NCBI GenBank assembly: GCA_934178345.1
Contig: CAKPQG010000006.1
Span: forward strand, 47,766-111,765
Direction of reading: 5' to 3'
Origin: an uncultured Dialister sp.
Lineage (GTDB): Bacteria; Bacillota; Negativicutes; Veillonellales; Dialisteraceae
DNA length: 64,000 nt
The position numbers were made by a program, and so were the translations under genes. Shown in pieces: positions 1 to 7,836 of this stretch. The first letter of the stretch is position 1. The number at the start of each line of letters is the position of its first letter. The notes beneath the pieces are model-generated. The model ran no database searches, had not been told where the DNA came from, and was given only the letters and a program-made list of their open reading frames with translations.

Positions 1-1191
1 CGCGGAGAAAATGACGATGAGGAGGATCTGGATCGGACGATCTGCGATCCAGCCGCAGGTCCAGACGGGATCCATATCTCCCGACCTTCTGGCGCCCCGC
101 AGCATGAAGACGGGGAGGATGGACATGATGATGCCTCCGAACGTCCCCGCGAAGAAGATGGCATTCACGAAGCTCACCGCGCCGAAGAAGGCAAGAAGGA
201 ATGGCGGAAGGACGATGAAGGCGAGCATCGCGATCCTGGTCGGGACATGGAATTCATCCTTCAACTTGAACTGGTCGACCATGTTCGTCAGGAAACTTTC
301 CGAAATGACCCAGAAGGATGTCAGCATCGCGCAGAAGGCGAATACATTCACCAGCAGGTAGAAGATCGGATGCGAGAGCGCGCGGCCCCAGGAGAGGGAG
401 GCGACCTCGGTGATTTCTGAGAGCGGAAGCATCAGGAAGACAGAGAGCGGGACGATCGCAAGGATCACGAAGGAAATCACAAAGCCCGCGAGAATCGACG
501 GTACGAGTTTCCCCGGCTGGTGCGCAAAGCCGCGTGCGACTTCCGGCACCATGTACTGCACCGCATAGCAGAAGACCGTGATATTGAAGATCGGCATCGC
601 ATACGTCCAGTCCGCGTAGAGGATATCCCCCACCGGCACGCGTGAGGAGAGGAAAGACGCGCCGGCCAGCACGAGGAGCATCGCGATCATGCCGCTGCTG
701 ATGAATTTCTCCGCGACGCCCGTCGCCTTGAGGCCGAACCAGATGACGCCGACTGCGGGCAGGATGAAGAGCAGGCTCCCCGCCTCGAAGGAAATCCCCA
801 GAAGGTCTGCGAGGATCTTTCCGCAGCCATTCGTATAGGCGATGAGGCTGCAAAAGCTCGTCGCCCCCACCGCGAAGAAGAGGAGCCAGGAGCCGGCTTT
901 GCCGATGTACTTCTCGGCAAGGCCCGAGAGCTGCAGGGGCAGGCGTGTCCTGAGCGATGCCTCGGCGACATAGAGCATGGAAACGGCAGAAATCAAAGCT
1001 GCCACGGCAAGCCAGATGACAAGCACCGGCCAGCCCGCTCTCCGCGAAGCATACGCAAGTCCTAATACACCGGATCCGATGGTGGATCCGACGATCATCA
1101 TCGCCGCTTCACAGAAGGTGAGGCGGCTCGTTTTAAGTCCGCTGGCTGCTGCCTGGCTCTTCACCGGTGCAGCGCTTTCAATGTAAGACAT
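1..1191 (-). CDS. Amino-acid permease, aromatic amino-acid (Trp/Tyr) permease-like; C-terminus beyond window
   Basis: The reading frame is open from the ATG at 1191 to the left edge, giving 397 visible residues, so the stop is missing. An AGGAAA ribosome-binding site lies just upstream. After a short polar N-terminus the glycine-rich first membrane segment reads GSTIGSGVLGLAYA (about residues 35-48), the unwound-helix signature of APC-fold amino-acid transporters. At least nine further hydrophobic segments follow. Segment order and the motif resemble the aromatic amino-acid permease family (Trp_Tyr_perm), which imports amino acids by ion symport at the inner membrane. The substrate cannot be read from sequence. 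A promoter with a structured, terminator-containing leader lies upstream at 1455-1676, so attenuation is possible. Other APC families remain possible. Confidence 0.72.
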   Translation of the reverse strand, partial: MSYIESAAPVKSQAAASGLKTSRLTFCEAAMMIVGSTIGSGVLGLAYASRRAGWPVLVIWLAVAALISAVSMLYVAEASLRTRLPLQLSGLAEKYIGKAGSWLLFFAVGATSFCSLIAYTNGCGKILADLLGISFEAGSLLFILPAVGVIWFGLKATGVAEKFISSGMIAMLLVLAGASFLSSRVPVGDILYADWTYAMPIFNITVFCYAVQYMVPEVARGFAHQPGKLVPSILAGFVISFVILAIVPLSVFLMLPLSEITEVASLSWGRALSHPIFYLLVNVFAFCAMLTSFWVISESFLTNMVDQFKLKDEFHVPTRIAMLAFIVLPPFLLAFFGAVSFVNAIFFAGTFGGIIMSILPVFMLRGARRSGDMDPVWTCGWIADRPIQILLIVIFSA

Positions 1192-1454
1192 GAGGATTTC
1201 CTTTCAAAAAAAGAACGCATCATTTGTCATCCATGCCGAATGGCATAAATTAGGAATGAGGAATGAGGAATGAAGGTGCGACGCATAAAATTTAGAAGCG
1301 TCGCGAGTATAAAACCGGGCGATGCCCAAAGCAATGCATATTTTCTTAAGGACGCAACGATTTAATCAGCATTTCCTTAAAACTTCGGCGCCTTCCTATT
1401 ACGATGCGCCGTACCACCATTCCTAATTCCTCATTCCTAATTCCTAATTCCTCA
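1192..1454. repeat. Intergenic repeat mosaic between permease and its leader
   Basis: GAATGAG/TAGGAAT heptamer arrays occur on both strands, with a GCGACGC...GCGTCGC hairpin, a GGGCGATGCCC motif and a remnant of the MITE ending in AATCAGCATTTCC near 1365. No gene is seen. Confidence 0.7.
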
Positions 1455-1494
1455 TTATAAAAAGAGCCGCACTCCAAAAGGAATGCGGCTCTTT
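1455..1494 (-). terminator. Intrinsic terminator, distal of two in the permease leader
   Basis: An 11-bp perfect stem (AAAGAGCCGCA / TGCGGCTCTTT, arms 1461-1471 and 1484-1494) runs into a U-rich tract on the minus strand. It ends the leader RNA that starts near 1641, or acts as an attenuator before the permease. Confidence 0.7.
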
Positions 1495-1506
1495 GCGTGC
1501 AGCCAT

Positions 1507-1530
1507 AAAAAAGGCATCCCAAAAGGATGC
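1507..1530 (-). terminator. Intrinsic terminator, proximal of two in the permease leader
   Basis: A 6-bp stem (GCATCC / GGATGC) with a short loop is followed on the minus strand by six T residues. It lies about 12 nt before the second terminator. Confidence 0.55.
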
Positions 1531-1641
1531 AGCTCTTGTGCATTCGTCTCGGTCAGTGACAATCCAAGCGATACTTGTCGTGCGGCGTCAGGGCTTTTTC
1601 GGATACAGCTCACAGGGATACTGCTCCGCCCTTTCTCTACG
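1531..1641 (-). ncRNA. Candidate structured leader RNA upstream of the permease
   Basis: From the promoter at 1648-1676, the minus-strand transcript can fold as a three-way junction. The closing helix is GGUC/GACC. One arm is AGGGC/GCCCU, containing CAG/CUG. A second arm is GACAA/UUGUC. Two tandem terminators follow, then about 265 nt of repeats before the permease start. I do not recognise a described riboswitch class: TPP, FMN, SAM, lysine, cobalamin, T-box and Mg cores are not visible. It could be an attenuator or a stand-alone small RNA. Confidence 0.4.
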
Positions 1642-1647
1642 ACCAAA

Positions 1648-1676
1648 AGAATACTCTATAAGAACGGAGTTGTCAA
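1648..1676 (-). promoter_or_regulatory. Sigma-A-type promoter for the leader RNA
   Basis: On the minus strand a consensus -35 TTGACA (1671-1676) is spaced exactly 17 nt from -10 TATTCT (1648-1653). It reads toward the structured leader and the permease. Confidence 0.7.
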
Positions 1677-1689
1677 GAAAATTTATGAA

Positions 1690-1884
1690 GGGAATATAGT
1701 GACCAGGGACTAGTGACTGGTAGCTAGGGATTAGGGATTAGGGATTAGAAATAAATGTCTGACCGTCTGATGTCTCCTAGTCTCTAATTCTAAGGAAATA
1801 CTGATTCAATCGTTGTTCGATTGAATCAGCGTTTCCTTAATCCCCAGTCACTAGCTACCAGTCACCAGTCCCTAATCTCTGCTC
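1690..1884. repeat. Heptamer arrays plus short GGAAA...TTTCC MITE-like palindrome
   Basis: A GTGACTR/GGGATTA array at about 1700-1750 is followed by a palindrome at about 1795-1842. Its arms end in CTGATTCAATCG and CGATTGAATCAG, bounded by AAGGAAA/TTTCCTT. A second array follows and abuts the next gene's 3' end. Confidence 0.7.
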
Positions 1885-2388
1885 TCATTCACCGCTGATC
1901 CGGCAGCGCTTGAATACCTTCGCAAAGAGCCATGCGGTCGCAGCGGTGAACGCCATGCCGGGTGCCGCGGCGATGAGCATGAGGGTGAGGCCTTTGCCAA
2001 GGAGGAAGTACATCACCACGCGCGCGAGCGCTGTGCCGATGGGGCCGGAGATGATGTAGAAGAGTTTGCCAGACCCGATCAGAAGCCAGAGCGCACCGAC
2101 GCCTAAGCGAAAGGACATCTGGATCGCCACATTGAGGAGCGTCGCTGTCCCGAGCGAGAGCCCGATGAGCGAAGCGAGAATCCCTGCGGTGATGTATTTT
2201 TTGAAACCGAAGACACCGCAGATAGCGACGGCGATCGGCGCGGAGAGCTGGAACTCCGTCCCCGGCACGATGCCCGGGATGCGGAAGGTGCCGGATACGG
2301 CGATCAGCACCGCGAGGAGCGCTGTCTCGCAGCAGTCGATGACGAGCTTGCGTTCGCTGGTGATGCTCGCGGTCTTTTCAAGTGACAT
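1885..2388 (-). CDS. Small integral membrane protein, possibly ECF S-component-like
   Basis: This 167-aa protein starts at an ATG with an AAGGAG site 10 nt upstream. After a polar N-terminus of about 15 residues it has five or six hydrophobic segments covering most of the chain, with short loops and a basic C-terminus (KVFKRCR). Size, topology and the conserved-looking stretch FRIPGIVPGTEFQLSAPIAV recall substrate-binding S-components of ECF vitamin transporters, but no BioY, RibU or other S-component signature is recognised. It lies on the same strand downstream of bioF and bioW, so a link to pimelate or biotin uptake is possible. A repeat-filled gap of about 630 bp separates it from bioF, so co-transcription is not assured. 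Function is unknown. Confidence 0.6.
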   Translation of the reverse strand: MSLEKTASITSERKLVIDCCETALLAVLIAVSGTFRIPGIVPGTEFQLSAPIAVAICGVFGFKKYITAGILASLIGLSLGTATLLNVAIQMSFRLGVGALWLLIGSGKLFYIISGPIGTALARVVMYFLLGKGLTLMLIAAAPGMAFTAATAWLFAKVFKRCRISGE

Positions 2389-3021
2389 GGTAGGAAATCT
2401 CCTTTCTGAGAATGAGAAAACAGGTTCGGGGTTCAGGGTTCAGGGTTAGCTCATGAGGCGTGCCGTCCTTTGATTGAGAAGACTCTATTTGAATGAGGAA
2501 TTAAGCGTCGCGGGTGACTGGTGACTAGTCACTAGGAGACACGGAAACAGGGAGGCATTCTTCCTCATTTGTCTTTCATGCCGCCTGTGCCCTATCCGCC
2601 CCTTCGGGGCACCTTCCCCTAGAGGGGAAGGCTGACGATACGAGAATAGCATCCGCTCATAAAGCCTTCGGGCATCGCCCCATATATACTTGCGGCGAAG
2701 CCGCCACCTTCATTTCGCATTTCTAATTTCTCATTTCTAATTGGCGTAGCCCCACCCTGAACCCGCCAACCTGAAGTTTGAAAGCAGGGATGAGTAGCTA
2801 GGGATTAGGGATTGGGGATTAGGAGTGACTAGTGACTGGTGACTAGTCACTTGAATACCGCCTTCGAGCATCGCCCTATGTATACTCCGCGGCGCTTCTG
2901 ATTTTTATGCGCCGCACCACCATTCCTAATTCCTAATTCCTAATTCCTAATTTATGTTTATGCGAAGCTTTCATTCCCAATCAAAGGGCGGCACGCCCCC
3001 GAGGCTAACCCTGACCCCTTT
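2389..3021. repeat. Intergenic repeat mosaic with inverted TTCAGGG-type end modules
   Basis: The left end carries a GGTTCAGGG array and a GGCGTGCCG.CC hairpin module. A near copy in inverted orientation sits at the right end beside the bioF stop. Between them are GTGACTR/GGGATTA arrays, a CCTTCCCCT...AGGGGAAGG hairpin, a GGGCATCGCCC motif, a GCGGCGC...GCGCCGC hairpin and TAATTCC arrays. No gene is seen. Confidence 0.75.
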
Positions 3022-4179
3022 CTACCTCCAATGCCTCTTCATCACTTCCGCTGCGCGGTCGAGTTCATCCTTCGTGTGCGCGGCAGTGACGGTGAGGCGG
3101 ATGCGGCTCGTACCTGCGGGTACCGTCGGCGGACGGATGGCAGAGAGAAGGATGCCATCTTCGCGGCAGGCCTCTGCATAAGCGAGCGTTTGCTTCTCAT
3201 CACCGATGACGATCGGAATGATGGACGTATCACCCGGAAGGACGGGGATACCGGCTTCTGAGAGCTTCGCTTTCATGTAAGCGGTATTGAAGCGGAGCCG
3301 TCCCATGTAGAGAGAAGGATTTCCTTCCAGAAGCCGGAGCGCCGCCAGCGCACTCGCCCCTGTCACGGCAGAGATCGAGGTGGAGAAGATGAAGGGGCGG
3401 GAAACATTCCTGAGATAGTCCGTGATCTCCTTCGAAGCCGCCGCGTAGCCGCCCTCAGCGCCGAGCGACTTGGAGAGCGTCCCCACCTGGATGTCGATGC
3501 CGCTCTCGTGATAGTACTCTGCCGTGCCGCGTCCGGTGTCGCCGATGGCACCCACGCCGTGTGCATCATCGACGATGAGGCAGGCCTCGTATTTCTTTTT
3601 CAAAGAAAGCAGCGACGGCAGCGGGCAGACGTCGCCGTCCATGGAAAAAACGCCATCGGTCACGATGAAGCGCTGTCCTTCGCAAGGCGTCTCGGCCAGA
3701 AGCCGGGCGAGGTCCTCCATATCGGAGTGCGCATAGATGATGACCCTTGCTTTTGAGATCCGGCAGCCATCCACGATGCTCGCATGATTCAGCGCATCGG
3801 AAAAGATCACGTCGCCTTTACCGGCAAGCGCATACAGGACGCCGAGGTTCGTCATATAGCCTGTATTGAAGATCACCGCATCTTCTGCGTGCTTGAAGTC
3901 CGCGAGTGCCTTCTCCAGCTCGGACAGCTCGAAAACGGCGCCCGAGGTCAGCCGCGCACCGCCCGAACCGGTGCCATAGATCACCGCGCGCCGCGCGGCC
4001 GCCATGACTTCGCTTTCATGGGTCATGCCCAGATAGTCATTGGAGTTGAATACGATGTATTCCTTCCCGTCCCGCCTCATGCCGCGGGATGCCGTCACCA
4101 TCCGCAGGTCTTCGACCCGCCGGAAACGGCCTTCGTCCGCAATGGCGGACAGTGCTGATGGAATGTCTTGTAGTTTCAT
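3022..4179 (-). CDS. bioF: 8-amino-7-oxononanoate synthase (BioF), alpha-oxoamine synthase family
   Basis: The 385-aa protein is the usual length for the pyridoxal-phosphate-dependent alpha-oxoamine synthases. It shows the family landmarks in order: FNSNDYLG (about 44-51), the GTGSGGARLTSG stretch (about 69-80), HASIVDGCRIS, VDDAHGVGAIG (cofactor-binding Asp and His) and GTLSKSLGAEGGY, where the Lys forms the Schiff base. BioF condenses pimeloyl-CoA with alanine, the first step of biotin ring assembly. The close relative glycine C-acetyltransferase (Kbl) is the main alternative by family. The bioW gene immediately upstream on the same strand, which makes pimeloyl-CoA, argues for BioF. The start has a GAGG site 8 nt upstream. 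No bioA, bioD or bioB is seen in the window. Confidence 0.85.
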   Translation of the reverse strand: MKLQDIPSALSAIADEGRFRRVEDLRMVTASRGMRRDGKEYIVFNSNDYLGMTHESEVMAAARRAVIYGTGSGGARLTSGAVFELSELEKALADFKHAEDAVIFNTGYMTNLGVLYALAGKGDVIFSDALNHASIVDGCRISKARVIIYAHSDMEDLARLLAETPCEGQRFIVTDGVFSMDGDVCPLPSLLSLKKKYEACLIVDDAHGVGAIGDTGRGTAEYYHESGIDIQVGTLSKSLGAEGGYAAASKEITDYLRNVSRPFIFSTSISAVTGASALAALRLLEGNPSLYMGRLRFNTAYMKAKLSEAGIPVLPGDTSIIPIVIGDEKQTLAYAEACREDGILLSAIRPPTVPAGTSRIRLTVTAAHTKDELDRAAEVMKRHWR

Positions 4180-4421
4180 GGGTATACCTCGCTTAGGGAA
4201 ATGGGGATAGGGTTAGCCCGTGGGGCGTGTTATCCCTTGATTGCGTGCGAAAGCTCTGCTTGCATGAGGAATTAGGAATGAGGAATTAGGAATGGTGGTG
4301 GCGGCTTCGCCGCGAAGTATATATGGGGCGATGCCCCAAAGTGGTATTCAAGTCACCAGTCAGTTGAGACTCCTAATCCCTAGCCACTAATCCCTAGCTA
4401 CCAGTCACAAGTCACTAGTCC
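4180..4421. repeat. Repeat spacer between bioW and bioF
   Basis: A GGGTTAGCCCGTGGGG module on the bioF start side is followed by GAGGAAT heptamers, a CGGCTTCGCCG hairpin, GGGGCGATGCCCC and a GGGATTA/GTGACTR array that runs into the bioW stop codon. Confidence 0.75.
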
Positions 4422-5180
4422 CTACTCCCCCATCCTTACCAGCACGACCTGATTCTGCATATAGTCGTCATACTCCGCCACATCGGTGCCGTGCTCGACG
4501 AAGAAGACGCGGCCGCCTACGGGATCGCCCATGTCCTTCATGACAGTGATGCGTCCATAGCCGAATTTTTTGGAGCCCACATAGCCTGTCACATAGTCCG
4601 GATCATCAGACCAGCAGAGCTCGGCGACCGTGCCGGGGCCATAGGCCACCTTCGAGGCGAGGACGAGGGCTTCGCGCGGATGATCTCCGCCGAGCCCTTG
4701 TTCTGCCATGCGCGCTTCATAGAGCGCCGTATCTTCGCAATCCATGTTGCTGCAGCGCACACCGCGCTCGGCGCGGTCATCGAGACGCTCGCCCGTCACC
4801 GCATCCATCACGATCGCCCCGCGCATGCTGTCAGTCAAAGATTCCAGCTCATGGAAAGCATTCTCTACCGCGGCCTTGCTGACGCCGATGCGGAGCAGCT
4901 CCTTCTTCGCAGCCTGCCGCCCCTCTCTCTTCGTTTCGGTATTCATCTGGTACATCGGGATCAGGGGGCAGGTCATGATGTCCTTCTCTTTGATCTCCTC
5001 CACCTTCACCTGAATGAAATCGGCTCGCCCGCGCTCGTGCGTCCTCGCACGGCGCAGCATGGCGATCACCTGCTCCTCGAGTCCATCCTCTGGCACGATT
5101 CTTTCGGCTCCGGAAATATGACGTCCCCCCACGCCATGTGAGCCGCCCAGGCTCGAACGCATCTTTACACTGTACAACAA
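4422..5180 (-). CDS. bioW: 6-carboxyhexanoate--CoA ligase (pimeloyl-CoA synthetase)
   Basis: This protein (about 252 aa) is co-linear with Bacillus BioW. It starts YSVKMRSS, then HISGAERI, an internal RGAIVMDAVTGERLD block, RGVRCSNMD, and a C-terminal AELCWSDDPDYVTGYV motif matching the highly conserved BioW motif. BioW activates pimelate with ATP and CoA to pimeloyl-CoA, the substrate of BioF encoded just downstream. Start choice: an AGGAG site lies 8 nt before a TTG at 5180. A GTG at 5189 is in frame but overlaps the ribosome-binding site. A BirA-like operator at 5272-5302 suggests repression by biotinyl-BirA. The stop codon TAG is the first element of a GGACTAGTGAC repeat array. Confidence 0.9.
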   Translation of the reverse strand: MLYSVKMRSSLGGSHGVGGRHISGAERIVPEDGLEEQVIAMLRRARTHERGRADFIQVKVEEIKEKDIMTCPLIPMYQMNTETKREGRQAAKKELLRIGVSKAAVENAFHELESLTDSMRGAIVMDAVTGERLDDRAERGVRCSNMDCEDTALYEARMAEQGLGGDHPREALVLASKVAYGPGTVAELCWSDDPDYVTGYVGSKKFGYGRITVMKDMGDPVGGRVFFVEHGTDVAEYDDYMQNQVVLVRMGE

Positions 5181-5271
5181 TGGTGTCACTCCTTTGGAAA
5201 AAAGGAGACTGGAAGACTTTTGACTTCAGATGTCTTCTAGTCTCTTCGTCTGATCCCTTCTTGCTTTTATT

Positions 5272-5302
5272 CGTTAACCTGTGTTTTCATTTGAAGTTAA
5301 CT
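5272..5302 (-). promoter_or_regulatory. BirA-type biotin operator upstream of bioW
   Basis: Two inverted half-sites, GTTAACC (5273-5279) and AGTTAAC (5295-5301), are separated by 15 nt, the arrangement of Firmicute BirA operators (GTTAACC-N15-GGTTAAC). One arm has a single deviation. The site lies about 90 bp upstream of the bioW start and overlaps AT-rich sequence able to hold a promoter. Confidence 0.6.
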
Positions 5303-5310
5303 ATCATTTC

Positions 5311-5340
5311 AAAAAGATAGCCGAAGCCTCCGCTTCGGCT
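5311..5340 (-). terminator. Intrinsic terminator between ABC exporter and bioW
   Basis: A 9-bp perfect stem (AGCCGAAGC / GCTTCGGCT) with a 4-nt loop is followed on the minus strand by ATCTTTTT. It would end transcription from the upstream exporter before the bioW operator. Confidence 0.7.
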
Positions 5341-5692
5341 TATGACTAATAGTGTAAAGAGGTTGACCGGAGATTGTCAAGATTAACAATCGTTTATGAT
5401 TAACAATAAGAGCAGCCAGTATGCTGCCTATCGTGCCATTGCATTCAGCGTTTCCCTAAGTTTGAAAACAGGGATGAGGGATGAGTGGCTAGGGATTAGG
5501 AGCCTCGAGCGACTAGTGACTGGTGACTGGTGACTTGAATACCGCCTTCGGGCATCGCCACCATCTATACTCCGCGGCGCTTCTATTTTTTTATGCGCCG
5601 CCCCCCTTTGAACCCGCTGAACCTGCTCCCCCGCTGAACCTCTTTCGCATGTAATCAAAGGACGGCGCGCCCCCAGGGCTAACCCCGAACCT
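5341..5692. repeat. Repeat spacer downstream of the ABC exporter
   Basis: Contains two direct GATTAACAAT copies (about 5382-5407), a CAGCGTTTCCCTAAG MITE end (about 5448), GGGATTA/GTGACTR arrays, GGGCATCGCC, a GCGGCGC...GCGCCGC hairpin and a TTGAACC module. No gene is seen. Confidence 0.65.
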
Positions 5693-7381
5693 TCACTCTC
5701 CTATCTCCCACGCTCTCCCATGCCACTTGTCCAATGTAGAGCGATGGCCCACGCTGACGACAGTGATGCCGGGGAGCTGGGCGAGATGCCCATAGAGGCG
5801 GCTCTCGGTCTCCTCGTCCATCGCAGAGGTCGCTTCATCGAGGAAGACCCAGCGGGGACGCTTCGCGAAAATGCGGGCAAAAGCGAGCTTCTGCTGCTCG
5901 CCCAGAGAGAGGATATGGCTCCAGTCGCCTTCGCTGTCCAGCAGCGAGATCAGGTGGGAAAGCCCGGAGAACACAAAGAGCCCTTCCCACTCCTTCCGCG
6001 AAAGCGCGATATCCGGATACGCAGCGGCTTCGGCGAGCGTTCCCATCGGCATGTAGGGCTTCTGCGGGATGAACATGGTCTCCTTTTTGTCAGGCAGGAT
6101 CATCTCGCCCTTCGCATAGGGCCAAAAACCGGCGAGCACACGAAGGAGCGTCGATTTCCCAGAGCCGGAAGGGCCCTTGATGATGACCTTCTCCCCCGCA
6201 TGGATGACCGCATCCAAATGACGGCAGAGCACACGGCCGCCGGGGACATCGATTTCTACATCCGAGAGACGGAGCTCCTTCCCCTCGCGCCGCTCCATCT
6301 TCCCTGCGCGGTCTGTCTCTTCTCGGATGGCTGCCATGTGTGCATCGAAGGTGAGCAGCCTGTCCACGCAGGACTGCCACTCCGCCAGCGAGCTGTACAC
6401 GTCGACGAAGTAGGACATCGACTCCTGCACCTTGCCGAAGCAGTTCGCCACCTGCATGAGGCCGCCTAAGGAAATATGTTTCGACAGATAACGGGGTGCC
6501 GCGACGACAAAGGGGAAAATGATCGCGATCTGCCCATAGGAATTGGTAAGCCAGGAAAGCTGCTTCTGTTTCTTGATGATGTAGATCGTATTTTCGATCA
6601 GCTTTCCGAAACGAGCGGAAAGGATCCCCCGCTCACGCGCCGCACCGTCATAGAAAGCGACGCTTTCCGCCGTCTCTCGAAGCCGCACCATGGCATAGCG
6701 GAAGTCCGCTTCCAGCTTCTGCTGCACGAAATTCAGCCCCACGAGCCGATGTCCGACCCGGTGCGTGATCCATGTACCGATGAGGGAATAGATGAGAGCT
6801 GTCCACACGAGATAGCCGTAGATATGGTACGTCTCGCCGCCCACGGTGAAGGGCAGCGGCTCTGAGAGCTGCCACAGGACGAAAATGAAACAGACGATGG
6901 TGGTGATGGCCTTCAGAAGCCCCGCCATGAAAGAAAGCGTGCGCGCCGTGAAAAGATTGATGTCTTCTGAAATTCGCTGATCCGGATTGTCCGCCTCCTT
7001 GGAGAACATATCCATGCGGTAGTACATCTCCCGCTCCGTCCATCGGGCGAGGTATTCCTCCGTCAGCCAGCGCCGCCAGCGGAGCGCGAGCTGCTGCTGC
7101 AGGTAGTACGCATAGACCGCAAAGGCGATGTGTGCAAAGGCGAGCCCGGTGAAGCGGATGAGCCCGTGATAGACCGCATCCGCATCGTAATTCTGCAGCG
7201 CGCTGTAAAATTCATTGAACCAGTCATTCAAGAGCAGGGTCATGTAGACCGCTGCGATCGTAAGCGCCACGATGCCAAACAGATAGGCATAGGCACTCTT
7301 CTTTTCTTCAGATTTCCAGTAGCGGCTCGTCAGCGAGAAGAGCTGACGAAGAAAGGAAATCGACCATTCGCCAGATTTCAT
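5693..7381 (-). CDS. ABC transporter, fused permease-ATPase of the SbmA/BacA (BclA/YddA) type
   Basis: This 562-aa half-transporter has an N-terminal membrane domain of the SbmA/BacA type (about residues 1-340). It carries family-like features: paired aromatic/charged segments NDWFNEFYSALQNYD and RWRRWLTEEYLARW, and an NPDQRISEDI stretch. The C-terminal ATPase has Walker A GPSGSGKST (about 404-412), the signature LSLGEQQ and Walker B RWVFLDEATSAMDEE. Family members (BclA, YddA, mycobacterial Rv1819c) move peptides, fatty acids or hydrophilic solutes such as cobalamin across the inner membrane. The substrate here is unknown. It appears monocistronic, between repeat spacers, with a downstream terminator at 5311-5340. 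Confidence 0.85.
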   Translation of the reverse strand: MKSGEWSISFLRQLFSLTSRYWKSEEKKSAYAYLFGIVALTIAAVYMTLLLNDWFNEFYSALQNYDADAVYHGLIRFTGLAFAHIAFAVYAYYLQQQLALRWRRWLTEEYLARWTEREMYYRMDMFSKEADNPDQRISEDINLFTARTLSFMAGLLKAITTIVCFIFVLWQLSEPLPFTVGGETYHIYGYLVWTALIYSLIGTWITHRVGHRLVGLNFVQQKLEADFRYAMVRLRETAESVAFYDGAARERGILSARFGKLIENTIYIIKKQKQLSWLTNSYGQIAIIFPFVVAAPRYLSKHISLGGLMQVANCFGKVQESMSYFVDVYSSLAEWQSCVDRLLTFDAHMAAIREETDRAGKMERREGKELRLSDVEIDVPGGRVLCRHLDAVIHAGEKVIIKGPSGSGKSTLLRVLAGFWPYAKGEMILPDKKETMFIPQKPYMPMGTLAEAAAYPDIALSRKEWEGLFVFSGLSHLISLLDSEGDWSHILSLGEQQKLAFARIFAKRPRWVFLDEATSAMDEETESRLYGHLAQLPGITVVSVGHRSTLDKWHGRAWEIGE

Positions 7382-7509
7382 AGAAGGCTCCTTGGGTAAA
7401 AATATAGGGTTCGTGGTTCAGGGTTAGCCCATGGGCGTGCCGCCCCTTGATTGGGGATGAAAGCTCTGCTCGAATGAGGAATGAGGAATGAAGGTGGCGG
7501 CTTCGCCGC
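7382..7509. repeat. GGGTTAGCCCATGGG / GAGGAAT repeat module upstream of ABC exporter
   Basis: The TTCAGGG-type end module with its GCCGCCCC hairpin and GAGGAAT heptamers lies directly before the exporter start. Confidence 0.65.
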
Positions 7510-7791
7510 GAATTTTTAAGACATGAAAAACACGTCGCCCCTTGGAGAAGGGGCAGGCCGAAGGCCAGGGATAGAGTGCCTCGAAGAGGCACAACTCTAC
7601 GCAGCCATAAGAATGTCGACTGTGCTAAGGCTTTTCCTGGTCACAAAGAATTTGGGAGAAAAATCTGACGCAGATAGCCTTTTTACCGATACGTAGAATT
7701 GTGCCCCTACGGGGCACATCTATCCGGCGCCTTTGGCGCGACCCTTCTCCAAGGGTCTGCTCAGTTGTCATGTACTACCAAACCGGCAACA
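7510..7791. mobile_element. MITE-like element, about 280 bp (copy 1 of 2)
   Basis: The segment recurs in inverted orientation at 32305-32606 with high identity. It contains nested palindromes: CGCCCCTTGGAGAAGGGGC, a GTGCCTCGAAGAGGCAC hairpin, and ACGTAGAATTGTGCC near each side. It has no coding capacity. No transposase is seen. Confidence 0.65.
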
Positions 7792-7836
7792 TTATATTTA
7801 AACCACCATTTCTCATTTCTCATTGGCGCAGCCCCC

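Noticed and set aside
254..971. Two minus-strand frames of 199 and 94 codons in the permease region
   Set aside because: They are out of frame with the hydrophobic permease frame, which runs uninterrupted from 1191 to the window edge.
1346..1543. A Cys-containing reading frame of 65 codons in the permease leader, as a possible regulatory leader peptide
   Set aside because: Its codons are made by the two terminator hairpins and GAATGAG repeats, and the cysteine run has no clear tie to the permease substrate.
1720..1750. GGGATTA tandem units as telomere-like sequence
   Set aside because: The units occur in most gaps throughout the window, mixed with other heptamers. This is interspersed array DNA, not a chromosome end.
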